The notes: a model not told the origin generated them from the sequence alone. Positions 1 to 7,477 are shown, counted from the first letter of the stretch. The stretch: 7,950 nucleotides of DNA from an uncultured Clostridium sp. (GCA_946491915.1 CAMLYR010000066.1:1-7950), one strand, 5' to 3'. Numbers and translations are program-made.

Positions 1-1117
1 ATAAAATATCTTCTATATTGTTAAAATCCCAATAAGGAATAACAATCAAATGTATATCATTGTCTCTGCAATAATTAAACTTAATCAAATCCCGTTCTCG
101 ATTTTCAATAAGATTTTTATTGGCTTCTTCTTCAGATATTCCACCAAACTGAACACTTTGATAATGCTGTTTCCCTTGAAATTCAATACAAACTTTTTTA
201 TTTGGAATATAAAAATCGAAAGGTAATGGTTTTTTACTTCTACAATCATCAAATCTGAATTGTGGAATATACTCTATCTTGTTTTTATTTAAAATGGAAA
301 TTATCATTCGTTCACCTCTCGACGTAACATCGGCACAAATTGGACATCCAGATCCATTTAACAAATTTAATGGATAAGGATTCCATTCAAATCCGCATCT
401 TTTACATTTGTGAGAAGTTGGTTTATTTACTGAGATATAAGTATCATTTAGATCAATATAAGGATGTATTTTATGCAATTCTTCAATATATTCATCTTCT
501 GATTTCCTTTTCGCATCCCCAATCTTATCTAACTTGCATTGATGACATCCATGTCCTCTTAACGCATGGGCTGGATCAATAAGAAATTTAATTTTATGTA
601 TTTTACAGTAATGCATAATTTTGTTATTAAAATGATTGAATTCTTCAATACATTCAATATCGGGATTGACTTTAAACAATTCTTTTTTATAAATTTCTGT
701 ATCCCAATATCTTGCAAATGTTCTTTCTCCGTCCTTTAACATTTGTGAAATCTTCATTTTGTACAATATTTTTTCGTTATCATTTTTAAATACAAACAAA
801 ATAGAATCTTTTCTAGTTCTAATCGTATCGGTTAGTATATCTATATTGGGATATTTATTTAGAATTTCATTTCTCAGTAATGAATTATCAACATTAGAAT
901 TTTTCTTATTTTTAACACAGTTAGGACAATCTCTCCATTTTCCGTCTCTATAAAACTGATTCGGTGAGCGTTTCCACTTATAACCACATTTACCACATTC
1001 ACATTCCATATTTTGAGCGGAACGAACATAGCCACTATATTTAATATGAGGTAAGGCTTTATCCATTCCGTTCTCAAAATTCTCTTTTGCAAGTTTATTA
1101 ATCTCTTTTTGCCTCAT
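1..1117 (-). CDS. Zinc-ribbon homing-endonuclease-like protein (3' end beyond window)
   Basis: The frame is open from an ATG at 1117 to base 1, giving 372 residues with no stop, so the C-terminus lies outside the window. GGAGG at 1123-1127 with a 5-nt spacer fixes the start. Visible units are a zinc ribbon with C41-x2-C44 and C64-x2-C67; a similar stretch at about 80-138 without cysteines; a C171-x2-H174/C191-x2-C194 ribbon; and a treble-clef-like ribbon C238-x2-C241/C258-x2-C261 of the CGFEW...CPIC type. A nuclease-like domain follows: SRGE (E269), FDFY (D301) and IEFQGKQH (E312, H318). This arrangement fits the Vsr/EDxHD/DUF559 branch of PD-(D/E)XK-like nucleases, which includes phage homing endonucleases. 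The ribbons probably bind DNA and the nuclease probably cuts an allele lacking the gene; this is inferred. It stands alone between late genes, with no intron visible. It shares architecture with the gene at 6109-7437. Confidence 0.85.
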   Translation of the reverse strand, partial: MRQKEINKLAKENFENGMDKALPHIKYSGYVRSAQNMECECGKCGYKWKRSPNQFYRDGKWRDCPNCVKNKKNSNVDNSLLRNEILNKYPNIDILTDTIRTRKDSILFVFKNDNEKILYKMKISQMLKDGERTFARYWDTEIYKKELFKVNPDIECIEEFNHFNNKIMHYCKIHKIKFLIDPAHALRGHGCHQCKLDKIGDAKRKSEDEYIEELHKIHPYIDLNDTYISVNKPTSHKCKRCGFEWNPYPLNLLNGSGCPICADVTSRGERMIISILNKNKIEYIPQFRFDDCRSKKPLPFDFYIPNKKVCIEFQGKQHYQSVQFGGISEEEANKNLIENRERDLIKFNYCRDNDIHLIVIPYWDFNNIEDIL

Positions 1118-1122
1118 TAAAA

Positions 1123-1127
1123 CCTCC
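1123..1127 (-). promoter_or_regulatory. Ribosome binding site of the downstream nuclease gene
   Basis: GGAGG on the minus strand, 5 nt before the ATG at 1117. It decides the start of the partial nuclease gene. Confidence 0.8.
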
Positions 1128-1131
1128 AAAC

Positions 1132-1146
1132 TATTTTTCCAAACTA
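1132..1146. repeat. 15-bp direct repeat, copy A
   Basis: Plus-strand sequence tatttttccaaacta, identical to 1315-1329. This copy lies between the 56-aa gene and the nuclease gene. On the minus strand it reads TAGTTTGGAAAAATA and is followed at once by another TAGTTTGGA, which runs into the nuclease gene's ribosome binding site. Confidence 0.85.
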
Positions 1147-1154
1147 AATATTTC

Positions 1155-1325
1155 TTATCTTTTATTTCTCCATTTATAAAGAAGATTTGTTATTTTATTA
1201 CTTGATTTAAATACCCAAAATTTCTTTTTCGTTTTATCGTGAACGGAAGAAAGGATAATACGCTCTCCATTAGAAACAAGAAATTCTTTTAATGGGTAAC
1301 TGTAACAATAAAAATATTTTTCCAA
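1155..1325 (-). CDS. DUF5659-like small phage protein (56 aa, TTG start)
   Basis: This short frame starts with TTG at 1325 and ends with TAA at 1155-1157. AAGGAG at 1333-1338, with a 7-nt spacer, supports the TTG; there is no in-frame ATG. The protein opens with EKYFYCYSYPLKEFLVSNGE and continues with a segment containing KKFWVFKSSNKITNLLYKW. The order of an aromatic/cysteine-rich start, LKEFL, a basic linker, FWVF and a leucine-rich C-terminal helix matches my memory of the DUF5659 family. That family consists of small proteins of unknown function in phages and mobile elements of Gram-positive bacteria. The start lies 1 nt beyond the stop of the preceding 53-aa gene, so coupled translation is likely. 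The sequence covering its start codon is copied just after its end. The function is unknown; the call as a real gene is firm, the family call moderate. Confidence 0.75.
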   Translation of the reverse strand: MEKYFYCYSYPLKEFLVSNGERIILSSVHDKTKKKFWVFKSSNKITNLLYKWRNKR

Positions 1326-1329
1326 ACTA
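1315..1329. repeat. 15-bp direct repeat, copy B
   Basis: Plus-strand tatttttccaaacta, identical to 1132-1146. This copy covers the TAG stop of the 53-aa gene and the TTG start of the 56-aa gene, so the two copies bracket the DUF5659-like gene. Confidence 0.85.
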
Positions 1330-1488
1330 TGACTCCTTTTTATTTATACCTGCAACAATAATTCCAGTTTGATTAAATAATACTTCCGCCAATTCTTTCT
1401 GATTAGCTATATCATTAAGAGGAATACAATCCTCTAATGTGTAAATACCCAAATCTATAACTTCACCATTTGGTAGTTCGTATTTCAT
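1327..1488 (-). CDS. Small hypothetical phage protein (53 aa)
   Basis: ATG at 1488, TAG at 1327-1329, 53 residues beginning MKYELPNGEVIDLG. The start overlaps the portal stop in an ATGA arrangement (1485-1488), and GAGGGTGA at 1493-1500 gives a good ribosome binding site with a 4-nt spacer. Both strongly suggest translational coupling to the portal gene. The protein is acidic in its first half, with a central stretch LEDCIPLNDIANQKELAEVL, then a hydrophobic segment TGIIVAGI and a charged tail (NKKES). It has no signal peptide and no membrane segment of convincing length. I do not recognise a family. Its place directly after the portal suggests a late, packaging or capsid-associated accessory role, which is inference from position only. 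Confidence 0.75.
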   Translation of the reverse strand: MKYELPNGEVIDLGIYTLEDCIPLNDIANQKELAEVLFNQTGIIVAGINKKES

Positions 1489-3158
1489 TCTGTCACCCTC
1501 GTTTGGTTGTAATCTTGATCATATTCAACCTTTACATCATTTACAGAATTTCCATCATTCGTAGTTCCAGAAGGTCTTCCAACTGTAGTATCTCCGCTAT
1601 CTCCCGAACTGTTATAGGAGGTGGGATGGACAGTCAATATATCCTCGTACCCAAGTGCTTTTTCTTTCTTTCGTTTTTCTATTTCATCTTTTACATTGAT
1701 TCCGACTAATTCATAAGCTGTTTCGTATGAGCAATTAAACTTGGAATAAAGTAATTCTGATAGGTCTTTTCTCATGTCGAATTCAAGAAGTTCAGCATCT
1801 AAAATATGTGGAGTAGGGCAGTATTCTAAAGGTATTCCGTTTTCCTCAAGAATAATAGAATACCAACGAGATAAAATAACCTCCTCTTGTTCAGCAATTT
1901 TATTTATAGTTTTCATTAACTGTTTTATGGAAATATTTGCAGTACTAACGGTCTGATTGCCGTCAGTGTTTAGAAATGATATCCCGAGCGCAGAAGTAAC
2001 ACGAGAACGATATTGATTGATTGTGTCAGTGTCCGTGGTTTCAACTTTCGGCTCTACATAGACAATCTTTTCTACGCAAGGCGGAGAAGTATAAAGGACA
2101 GTTGGATTTCTCCAGGCAGCAGCCAAATTTTCATGCGCATAAGCCATTTCTTCCAATCCCTTTTTCTCGTATGTTTGCCCCATAACTTCCTTGCGCAAAA
2201 TTTGATGTATGATTTTTTTTGATTTAGCCTTTGCATTAACAGCATCGGCTTTGTCAAATGTATCTAACATAAGACTTGGTTTTAAAGCTTTAAATACCGG
2301 CGTCAATCCGTACTTACGATTCATATTATTAAATCGATTCACCCCAGTACGTCTAATATCAAGTTTTGCATAATGCTCTTTATTGATATAAGCTTGGTAT
2401 ACCTCATCTGGATAATTATTCTTTATTTCTTCTGTTAGACTACCAAAGAAAAGTGGTCTATTCCGTTTACCCTTAATTGTTGTCTTTTGCAAACGATTTG
2501 TAAGTTCACGAATATCGATTAGCACGTAAGGCAAACCATTTAAAGAATAATCACTTACGATGGCAACCCCTAGCGGATATGTGTCTACAACGTAATGACC
2601 GTTTTTTGATCTTAAATACTTAATACAATTACCTTCTATATAAACCATTGGGATTGATGCAGATAAAATTTGATTAAGATTAGTTTCTTTATGGAACTGT
2701 TTTATTAACAATTCTGCCTGCTCTTTAGTTTTCTTTTTATATTTTGGAGGTAGATCGTCAAAAGATATTCGTATATTAGCATTTAGATTTGAGATAACAG
2801 CCTCATAAACTTTGCCAATAATATCATCTTCATTTATGACCTGGCGTACTATCGAATTGACTTTTAGAATTTTACGAAGATCGCTTTGAGCACCTTTGGA
2901 TAATTCTTTAAGCTCTTTTAAATTTGTTGCTGTATTTCCTGCGGATGATTCCTCGTTAAGATATACCGAAAACTGTCTATTAGATGGATCGAATCCTTCC
3001 AGCGCTTTCCGCATCCAATTATTAGCAACTTCTTCTGAAGTTAGTATGACGGTTTCTTCGCCATCTACATTTTCTTTTGTTGCAAATGTTACACTAAAAT
3101 CTTCTTCAAAATCAGAAGAAAAGTTATTTTGATGTTCTAATTTTGTATCTTCAGGCAA
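1485..3158 (-). CDS. Phage portal protein
   Basis: The 557-aa product is a portal candidate: a ring at one capsid vertex through which the terminase pumps DNA and to which the tail connects. Support comes from position (directly after the large terminase), size and portal-like segments: KYGLTPVFKAL and a following helix rich in D, A and K ending in KKIIHQILRKE at about 283-323; SALGISFLNTDG near 389-400; a long helix at about 408-440 ending EEVILSRW; and a charged then Ser/Gly/Thr-rich tail containing GRPSG, common at portal C-termini. The start chosen is TTG at 3158, because AAGGCGGTGA lies 4 nt upstream. An ATG at 3200 would add 14 hydrophobic residues, sits inside the terminase gene and has no comparable ribosome site. 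The gap to the terminase stop is 17 nt, and the stop overlaps the 53-aa gene. The family call rests on motif memory and context; no search was run. Confidence 0.87.
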   Translation of the reverse strand: MPEDTKLEHQNNFSSDFEEDFSVTFATKENVDGEETVILTSEEVANNWMRKALEGFDPSNRQFSVYLNEESSAGNTATNLKELKELSKGAQSDLRKILKVNSIVRQVINEDDIIGKVYEAVISNLNANIRISFDDLPPKYKKKTKEQAELLIKQFHKETNLNQILSASIPMVYIEGNCIKYLRSKNGHYVVDTYPLGVAIVSDYSLNGLPYVLIDIRELTNRLQKTTIKGKRNRPLFFGSLTEEIKNNYPDEVYQAYINKEHYAKLDIRRTGVNRFNNMNRKYGLTPVFKALKPSLMLDTFDKADAVNAKAKSKKIIHQILRKEVMGQTYEKKGLEEMAYAHENLAAAWRNPTVLYTSPPCVEKIVYVEPKVETTDTDTINQYRSRVTSALGISFLNTDGNQTVSTANISIKQLMKTINKIAEQEEVILSRWYSIILEENGIPLEYCPTPHILDAELLEFDMRKDLSELLYSKFNCSYETAYELVGINVKDEIEKRKKEKALGYEDILTVHPTSYNSSGDSGDTTVGRPSGTTNDGNSVNDVKVEYDQDYNQTRVTE

Positions 3159-3162
3159 ATAA

Positions 3163-3172
3163 TCACCGCCTT
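3163..3172 (-). promoter_or_regulatory. Ribosome binding site of the portal gene (selects TTG start)
   Basis: AAGGCGGTGA on the minus strand, one mismatch from AAGGAGGTGA, ends 4 nt before TTG at 3158. It lies in the gap between the terminase stop and the portal start and argues against the upstream ATG at 3200. Confidence 0.75.
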
Positions 3173-3175
3173 TCT

Positions 3176-4882
3176 TTAAAATGATATAGATGACACACAT
3201 CTTGGAGCAGAAACAAATGAAAATTTTTCTTCTTCTTTATCTTTGTTGCAAAATTCCATTATATAGAAAATAGCATACGATGTAGCAGAAAATTTATCTT
3301 TATCAATTTTTCTTACTACCTTTTCCACAGAAAGATTATTACCACTCATTACTTTAAGTTTTAAATTTGATATTTCGATAAATAATAATTCCGTATTCAT
3401 AAATGGTAAAACATTCTTATCAAAAAATTCTCTTTCTTTATCATTAAAATCTTGCTGCTGTTTACGCACAAGCATTTGCAACATTCCACTATCCACAACA
3501 TTGATAAAGTGAGATATTATTTTCGTCTGATATCCTTGTGCTTTCATATCAAATACACATTTGTCTGCATTAGGTGCCTGTGGTTGATTATCTGTATTTA
3601 TAGTGTCAAAACATCCCAAATATTCTCCAGTAGTCTTGTCATATGACGGTTTTAGCAACTCATCTACGCAACCACTTCCCAAGCCGTTTCCATCAACAAT
3701 AACCATTTTTGCTTTATAAGCACGTTTATATTTTTTGATTAAACAAGCCTGCTCCGTAAAATTCATTTTATTTGATACGCCGACAACATTTACAACCTGT
3801 AAATTTAGAATTCGTTTCGTATTTGGATTCCTTATAACCTTAATAACAGAAATTGCGGATTGGTTATTATTAGTATTCTCACTACGCGCAACATCAAAAC
3901 CAATATAATATTCTTCGCCTTCATTTTCTATTTCGTGAATGGGCCTGTCCAACACTCTTGTAGCCATTAGTTTATTAATATCAACTAAAGCCCCATCCGA
4001 ACACCCAACCCATTTTTGCTCATAATTTTGTGCGAAATAGATAGGATTGGATCTGGCTTTCTTTTTTAAAATTTGACTTTTGGTACTTCCACGCCCATAA
4101 TAACAAGGAAGCATCCAACCAGATCCCAATACAATATCTCCGCTACAATTCCTCATCCCATTAACCATGTGAACGCTACGAGCATATTCATCTGAACCAC
4201 GAAATCCACTTGTTGTAAAATAATGAATCTGAAAGTTCATTTCTTCGGGGTCTATAATTGCCAAGCTACTTGCAGTTGTACGAGGAACCTCAACAATAGG
4301 TTCCAAAGCGTCCTCATAGAGTGCATTATTTAACAATGCTGATTCCTCAATTTTAATTCGATGTCTACGACGCCCCTTACTAGACTGAGCATTTGCAAGA
4401 TTTGTAATAGTAGATTTATTTTTAAACTTAATCAAAGCATCGTTCTTAGAAAAACGATACTTTTCAATTTCATTTGATAGTAATGGAAAATCTTCTATTA
4501 TTTCATTGAATTTATCTTCAAGAAGAGAAGCACTGTTTTCGCGTGTTTGAGCCGTTACAGATAGTGTAATGCCAGGGAAAAGTATTGCGGCAATAAAATC
4601 ATCTAAGACTTCTGTATATGTTTTGGCATAACCTCTGGAAAAAGTCCCATACATACTCATGAAACGTAAATCACACCGCATAAAAACACGCTGATCAAAA
4701 TGTAATTGTCTATTGCTATCTTTACTTTTAAAAATTTCTACGAATAAGTCCGGATAAAATCTTGCCCAACTTATAAACTGATAATAGTTCCAAAGATTTT
4801 TTCCAAAAACACTATCATCTTGAATGTTCATAATACGATTACGTTCAGATTCAGTTAGCTGTGATATATATGCATCAGTCAT
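3176..4882 (-). CDS. terL: Terminase large subunit (packaging ATPase and nuclease)
   Basis: The 568-aa product is the motor that cuts concatemeric phage DNA and drives it into the prohead with ATP. The N-terminal ATPase shows a Walker A-like GTFSRGYAKT at 79-88, a Walker B-like RIKIEE at 175-180 in a hydrophobic-basic context, and a coupling-type HYFTTSGF at 220-227. The C-terminal RNase H-like nuclease shows YYIGFDVARS (D330), MVIVDGNGLG (D397) and DKFSATSYAI (D529), the usual three acidic positions. Length is normal for large terminases. The start is the ATG at 4882, set by AGGTGA at 4891-4896 with an 8-nt spacer; a GTG at 4894 lies within that site. The gene overlaps the preceding stop by 8 nt (ATGACTGA) and is followed after 17 nt by the portal, the standard packaging gene order. 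The Walker A lacks the classic GK[ST] glycine spacing, which is tolerated in phage terminases. Confidence 0.95.
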   Translation of the reverse strand: MTDAYISQLTESERNRIMNIQDDSVFGKNLWNYYQFISWARFYPDLFVEIFKSKDSNRQLHFDQRVFMRCDLRFMSMYGTFSRGYAKTYTEVLDDFIAAILFPGITLSVTAQTRENSASLLEDKFNEIIEDFPLLSNEIEKYRFSKNDALIKFKNKSTITNLANAQSSKGRRRHRIKIEESALLNNALYEDALEPIVEVPRTTASSLAIIDPEEMNFQIHYFTTSGFRGSDEYARSVHMVNGMRNCSGDIVLGSGWMLPCYYGRGSTKSQILKKKARSNPIYFAQNYEQKWVGCSDGALVDINKLMATRVLDRPIHEIENEGEEYYIGFDVARSENTNNNQSAISVIKVIRNPNTKRILNLQVVNVVGVSNKMNFTEQACLIKKYKRAYKAKMVIVDGNGLGSGCVDELLKPSYDKTTGEYLGCFDTINTDNQPQAPNADKCVFDMKAQGYQTKIISHFINVVDSGMLQMLVRKQQQDFNDKEREFFDKNVLPFMNTELLFIEISNLKLKVMSGNNLSVEKVVRKIDKDKFSATSYAIFYIMEFCNKDKEEEKFSFVSAPRCVSSISF

Positions 4883-6086
4883 CGTTGCTATCACCTGCTA
4901 AATCCTCATAATTATCTGGCAATTTGATAAATGTTTTTACCGTCTCTCGATTTTTTTCAGTTGGATCATTTGAGAAAATGCCATATGGATCTCCATTTTG
5001 TTCAATATACTCTTGTTTCTTTTTGTCATAAAAAGAATATACGTCCTCATATGGAACTGATGGCTGATCGTTTAGCTTCCTTTCGTAATCAATGTAACAA
5101 TAAATGGTAAAGTCAACGACATCATTAGGTCTATATTTAAATTTTGGTAGAATTTTAATTACATCTACTGCTTGTTCCAGTGCCTTTGTTAATTCTGATA
5201 CACTATTAACTCCGCTATCTAAGTCAGCCTTTGTTAATTGCTTTGGTGTTAACTTTCCATTTTCAGCAGCACTCTGAGCAGCATCATACCATTTTTTAGC
5301 TTCAGTAACGTCCCCCCTTGCCGTAGCATCCTCTTCCTTGACCTTAAATCGCACATATGTTGCAAGAGCCTCCTGGTGCAAATTTGTTTGAAGAGTATAA
5401 TTTAATTTTAATTTTTCATACTTATTAAACATTTTGCGATATTCATTTTTGGTGTACCCTTCTCCAAAAAGCCCAATAATATCTGGCGTCATTTCAAATC
5501 CGTCCTGATTAATCCGAATTTCCTTATCTTCATGCGGAGCTATATCAGATATTGTTATAGGAATATCGTTTTCGGATACTTCACCATTAAATAATCTCAA
5601 ATATTTTTCATATATTTTTTTTAATTCATCTTTGCTTTTATTGCTATTTGTGTGTATATGATTTTCTGATTTAGAATCACTATATGAGATACCTCTGTCC
5701 TGTCTCATTGACACAAGACGAAAATAACGAGATATAATATCTGATCCATGCAAAGCAACTTCTTCATCTGTTAAAAAACTCATTTCATTTTTAACGCCAT
5801 TCTCAGCGACTTGCATTGAATCATAATATAATGGCTTGTCTATATGAGATAACAATTCTTTAAATTTAGGATAATTAATTGAACCATCAGAATTGAGTGA
5901 ATAATGTTTACAACATTCTTTACAGATAGGAACTCTTTGATCTAACGAATACATAGGACTATAACTTAAATAATAATCCGTTAGATTCTTTTCTTTGTGA
6001 CAACATGTACAGACCTTTTTCCCCTTTTGTTTATTCGCTGGCAATTGTTCGTTGCCATTTTTATTTGTTGTTTTATTTCTTGACAA
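4875..6086 (-). CDS. Zinc-finger protein in small-terminase position (candidate TerS)
   Basis: This 403-aa protein ends in an 8-nt overlap with terL. After a basic, Lys/Asn-rich leader it has a zinc finger, C26-x2-C29 and C55-x2-C58, with KEKNLTDYY between and RVPICKEC at the second pair. This form resembles zinc fingers I associate with small-terminase-type proteins of Gram-positive phages. Then come a helical region at about 85-125, an acidic middle containing GLFGEGYTKNEYRKMFNKYE, long charged helices with coiled-coil character, and an acidic C-terminus ending GDSNDD. The likely role is recognising the packaging start site and loading TerL, inferred from position and zinc finger. It is much longer than classic small terminases (about 150-200 aa), so it may be a fused or accessory packaging protein. 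The start is TTG at 6086 with GGAGGTG at 6097-6103, a longish 10-nt spacer. The nuclease gene upstream stops 22 nt before this start. Confidence 0.72.
   Translation of the reverse strand: MSRNKTTNKNGNEQLPANKQKGKKVCTCCHKEKNLTDYYLSYSPMYSLDQRVPICKECCKHYSLNSDGSINYPKFKELLSHIDKPLYYDSMQVAENGVKNEMSFLTDEEVALHGSDIISRYFRLVSMRQDRGISYSDSKSENHIHTNSNKSKDELKKIYEKYLRLFNGEVSENDIPITISDIAPHEDKEIRINQDGFEMTPDIIGLFGEGYTKNEYRKMFNKYEKLKLNYTLQTNLHQEALATYVRFKVKEEDATARGDVTEAKKWYDAAQSAAENGKLTPKQLTKADLDSGVNSVSELTKALEQAVDVIKILPKFKYRPNDVVDFTIYCYIDYERKLNDQPSVPYEDVYSFYDKKKQEYIEQNGDPYGIFSNDPTEKNRETVKTFIKLPDNYEDLAGDSNDD
4891..4896 (-). promoter_or_regulatory. Ribosome binding site of terL
   Basis: AGGTGA on the minus strand, 8 nt before the ATG at 4882. 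It lies inside the end of the preceding gene and decides between ATG 4882 and GTG 4894. Confidence 0.75.
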
Positions 6087-6096
6087 ATGAAATTGC

Positions 6097-6103
6097 CACC
6101 TCC
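6097..6103 (-). promoter_or_regulatory. Ribosome binding site of the candidate small terminase
   Basis: GGAGGTG on the minus strand lies between the stop of the nuclease gene and the TTG at 6086, leaving 10 nt. The spacing is at the long end, but no nearer in-frame ATG, GTG or TTG exists. Confidence 0.65.
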
Positions 6104-6108
6104 ATTTA

Positions 6109-7437
6109 TTATGCTATATTTTTATCATCTATATCGTAATAAGTCCAATTTTTATTCCCAACTGGAAGTGTTACATTTCCTTTTAAATAACTAGATAGAT
6201 AACCACGCTTTATATTATATTTACGCTCTGCATCTCGTAAAGAATCAAAAATTTCTCCAGTATCTAAACATTTAACTTTAATGCGATTACTGCGAGTGTG
6301 GTCATAGGTACATATCCCAATATCATTTGCTTTTATTAGATAGTGTCTAATAGTACCTTTACCTAAGCCCATTAGAGAACTAATTTGCATTACATGGAAC
6401 CCATTATTCCACATCTCTGCAACTTTATATATATCAGACATAAGAGATTTTCTATAGCATTCTATCCAGTCAACATGTGAAAAATCGTATATTTTACACA
6501 AATCACTATTCAATATTTTTTGCTTTAACTGATGGAATCCACTTTCCTCAGAATCTATCTGAATATAATAATCAATTCCTAAAGAAAGAGCGTAATTTCT
6601 TTTTTCAACATCATTGTTTATTTCTTCATCTAAGGTTCTTCCACCGCATGTTTCAAAGGATTTCGTTTTATGCTGTTTCCCTTGAATCTCGCAAATCCAT
6701 TTTACGCCGTCTATTTCGCCATAAAAATCGTATCTATAGGAATAATTACAATCTAAATTTTTTTCTACTTCCACGTTTTCATCGACTGATTTAATTATCT
6801 GATAAAAATATTTTTCACCAAGGCTATTTCCATCTTGGCACTTACATTTCAAACCCATTCGATTTACTTTTTCAATTGTTTTATTACGTATAATATTTCC
6901 ACATGATGGACATATAAAATCAACTTTTGCACGACTATGAATTGTATATTTATCAGCATCACTTTTGTTTTTTAAACAATCGTACAAAACAGGATTTACA
7001 CTCCGAATATCATTAATTCCATATTTAATATTTTCTTTACCTTGATCGCATATCTTGCATTGAAATGTACCATCTAAAAATTGTTGTACTCTACCTCTGG
7101 AATGATAACCGCATTTTTTGCAAGTATAAGATATCAACATTAATCCTTTATGATAAGTACCTGTAATTGATATGTTTGGATATTTCTTTTTGACAATATT
7201 ACAAAATTCTTCATGAGATATATCAGGATAAACAAATTTTTGTTCATTATGAAAGCATCTCAAACATTTCTTTTTATAAATTAAGTTTCTTGCAGTCGTA
7301 ATCCACTCATAACCACATTTCTTGCATTTACATCTGATTTTACTATCTCCATTTTTATATGTACCAGACAATTCAATGTGTGGATTAATACTATAAACCT
7401 CTTGGTAGAATTCATCATTTGTTTTTCTTTTTGCCAT
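6109..7437 (-). CDS. Zinc-ribbon homing endonuclease with HTH and NUMOD1 domains
   Basis: The protein has 442 residues from an ATG at 7437; AAGAGG at 7449-7454 is 11 nt upstream. Three zinc ribbons follow each other: C38-x2-C41/C58-x2-C61, C106-x2-C109/C127-x2-C130, and C176-x2-C179/C198-x-C200. The nuclease-like domain has SLGE (E208), YRYDFY (D237) and CEIQGKQH (E250, H256), the same layout as in the gene at 1-1117 and typical of the Vsr/EDxHD-type phage homing nucleases. After it, residues 332-370 look like a helix-turn-helix (AEMWNNGFHVMQISSLMGLG), and 387-425 like a NUMOD1 module (KCLDTGEIFDSLRDAERKY), a DNA-binding domain known from homing endonucleases. It probably cuts DNA of related phages lacking the gene, spreading by repair; that is inference. 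It separates the structured RNA at 7483-7549 from the packaging genes. A GTG start at 7512 is unlikely, as it would translate through the RNA stem. Confidence 0.87.
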   Translation of the reverse strand: MAKRKTNDEFYQEVYSINPHIELSGTYKNGDSKIRCKCKKCGYEWITTARNLIYKKKCLRCFHNEQKFVYPDISHEEFCNIVKKKYPNISITGTYHKGLMLISYTCKKCGYHSRGRVQQFLDGTFQCKICDQGKENIKYGINDIRSVNPVLYDCLKNKSDADKYTIHSRAKVDFICPSCGNIIRNKTIEKVNRMGLKCKCQDGNSLGEKYFYQIIKSVDENVEVEKNLDCNYSYRYDFYGEIDGVKWICEIQGKQHKTKSFETCGGRTLDEEINNDVEKRNYALSLGIDYYIQIDSEESGFHQLKQKILNSDLCKIYDFSHVDWIECYRKSLMSDIYKVAEMWNNGFHVMQISSLMGLGKGTIRHYLIKANDIGICTYDHTRSNRIKVKCLDTGEIFDSLRDAERKYNIKRGYLSSYLKGNVTLPVGNKNWTYYDIDDKNIA

Positions 7438-7445
7438 AAAATATT

Positions 7446-7468
7446 TAACCTCTTTCTCTAACCTCTTT
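7446..7468 (-). repeat. Tandem AAAGAGGTTA in the nuclease gene leader
   Basis: Two copies of AAAGAGGTTA (minus strand, at 7459-7468 and 7446-7455) lie 13 nt apart directly before the ATG at 7437. The copy nearer the gene contains the Shine-Dalgarno-like AAGAGG. Both copies contain GAGGUUA, complementary to the loop at 7499-7507; the far copy matches all nine loop bases. Confidence 0.7.
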
Positions 7469-7477
7469 AAATCACAT

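Noticed and set aside
3159..3200. ATG at 3200 as portal start
   Set aside because: It has no good ribosome binding site, lies within terL and adds an odd hydrophobic leader, while TTG at 3158 follows a near-perfect site.
4883..4894. GTG at 4894 as terL start
   Set aside because: The GTG is part of the AGGTGA ribosome site that serves the ATG at 4882.
6477..6794. 105-residue open frame on the plus strand
   Set aside because: It lies antisense within the nuclease gene, has an implausible Phe/His/Arg-rich composition and no ribosome site; other plus-strand frames in the window are similar shadows.
1..7437. Group I intron or intein hosting the nuclease genes
   Set aside because: Both nuclease genes have their own starts and ribosome sites and lie between intact genes. 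Terminase and portal frames are uninterrupted, and no intron core or intein splice motifs were seen.
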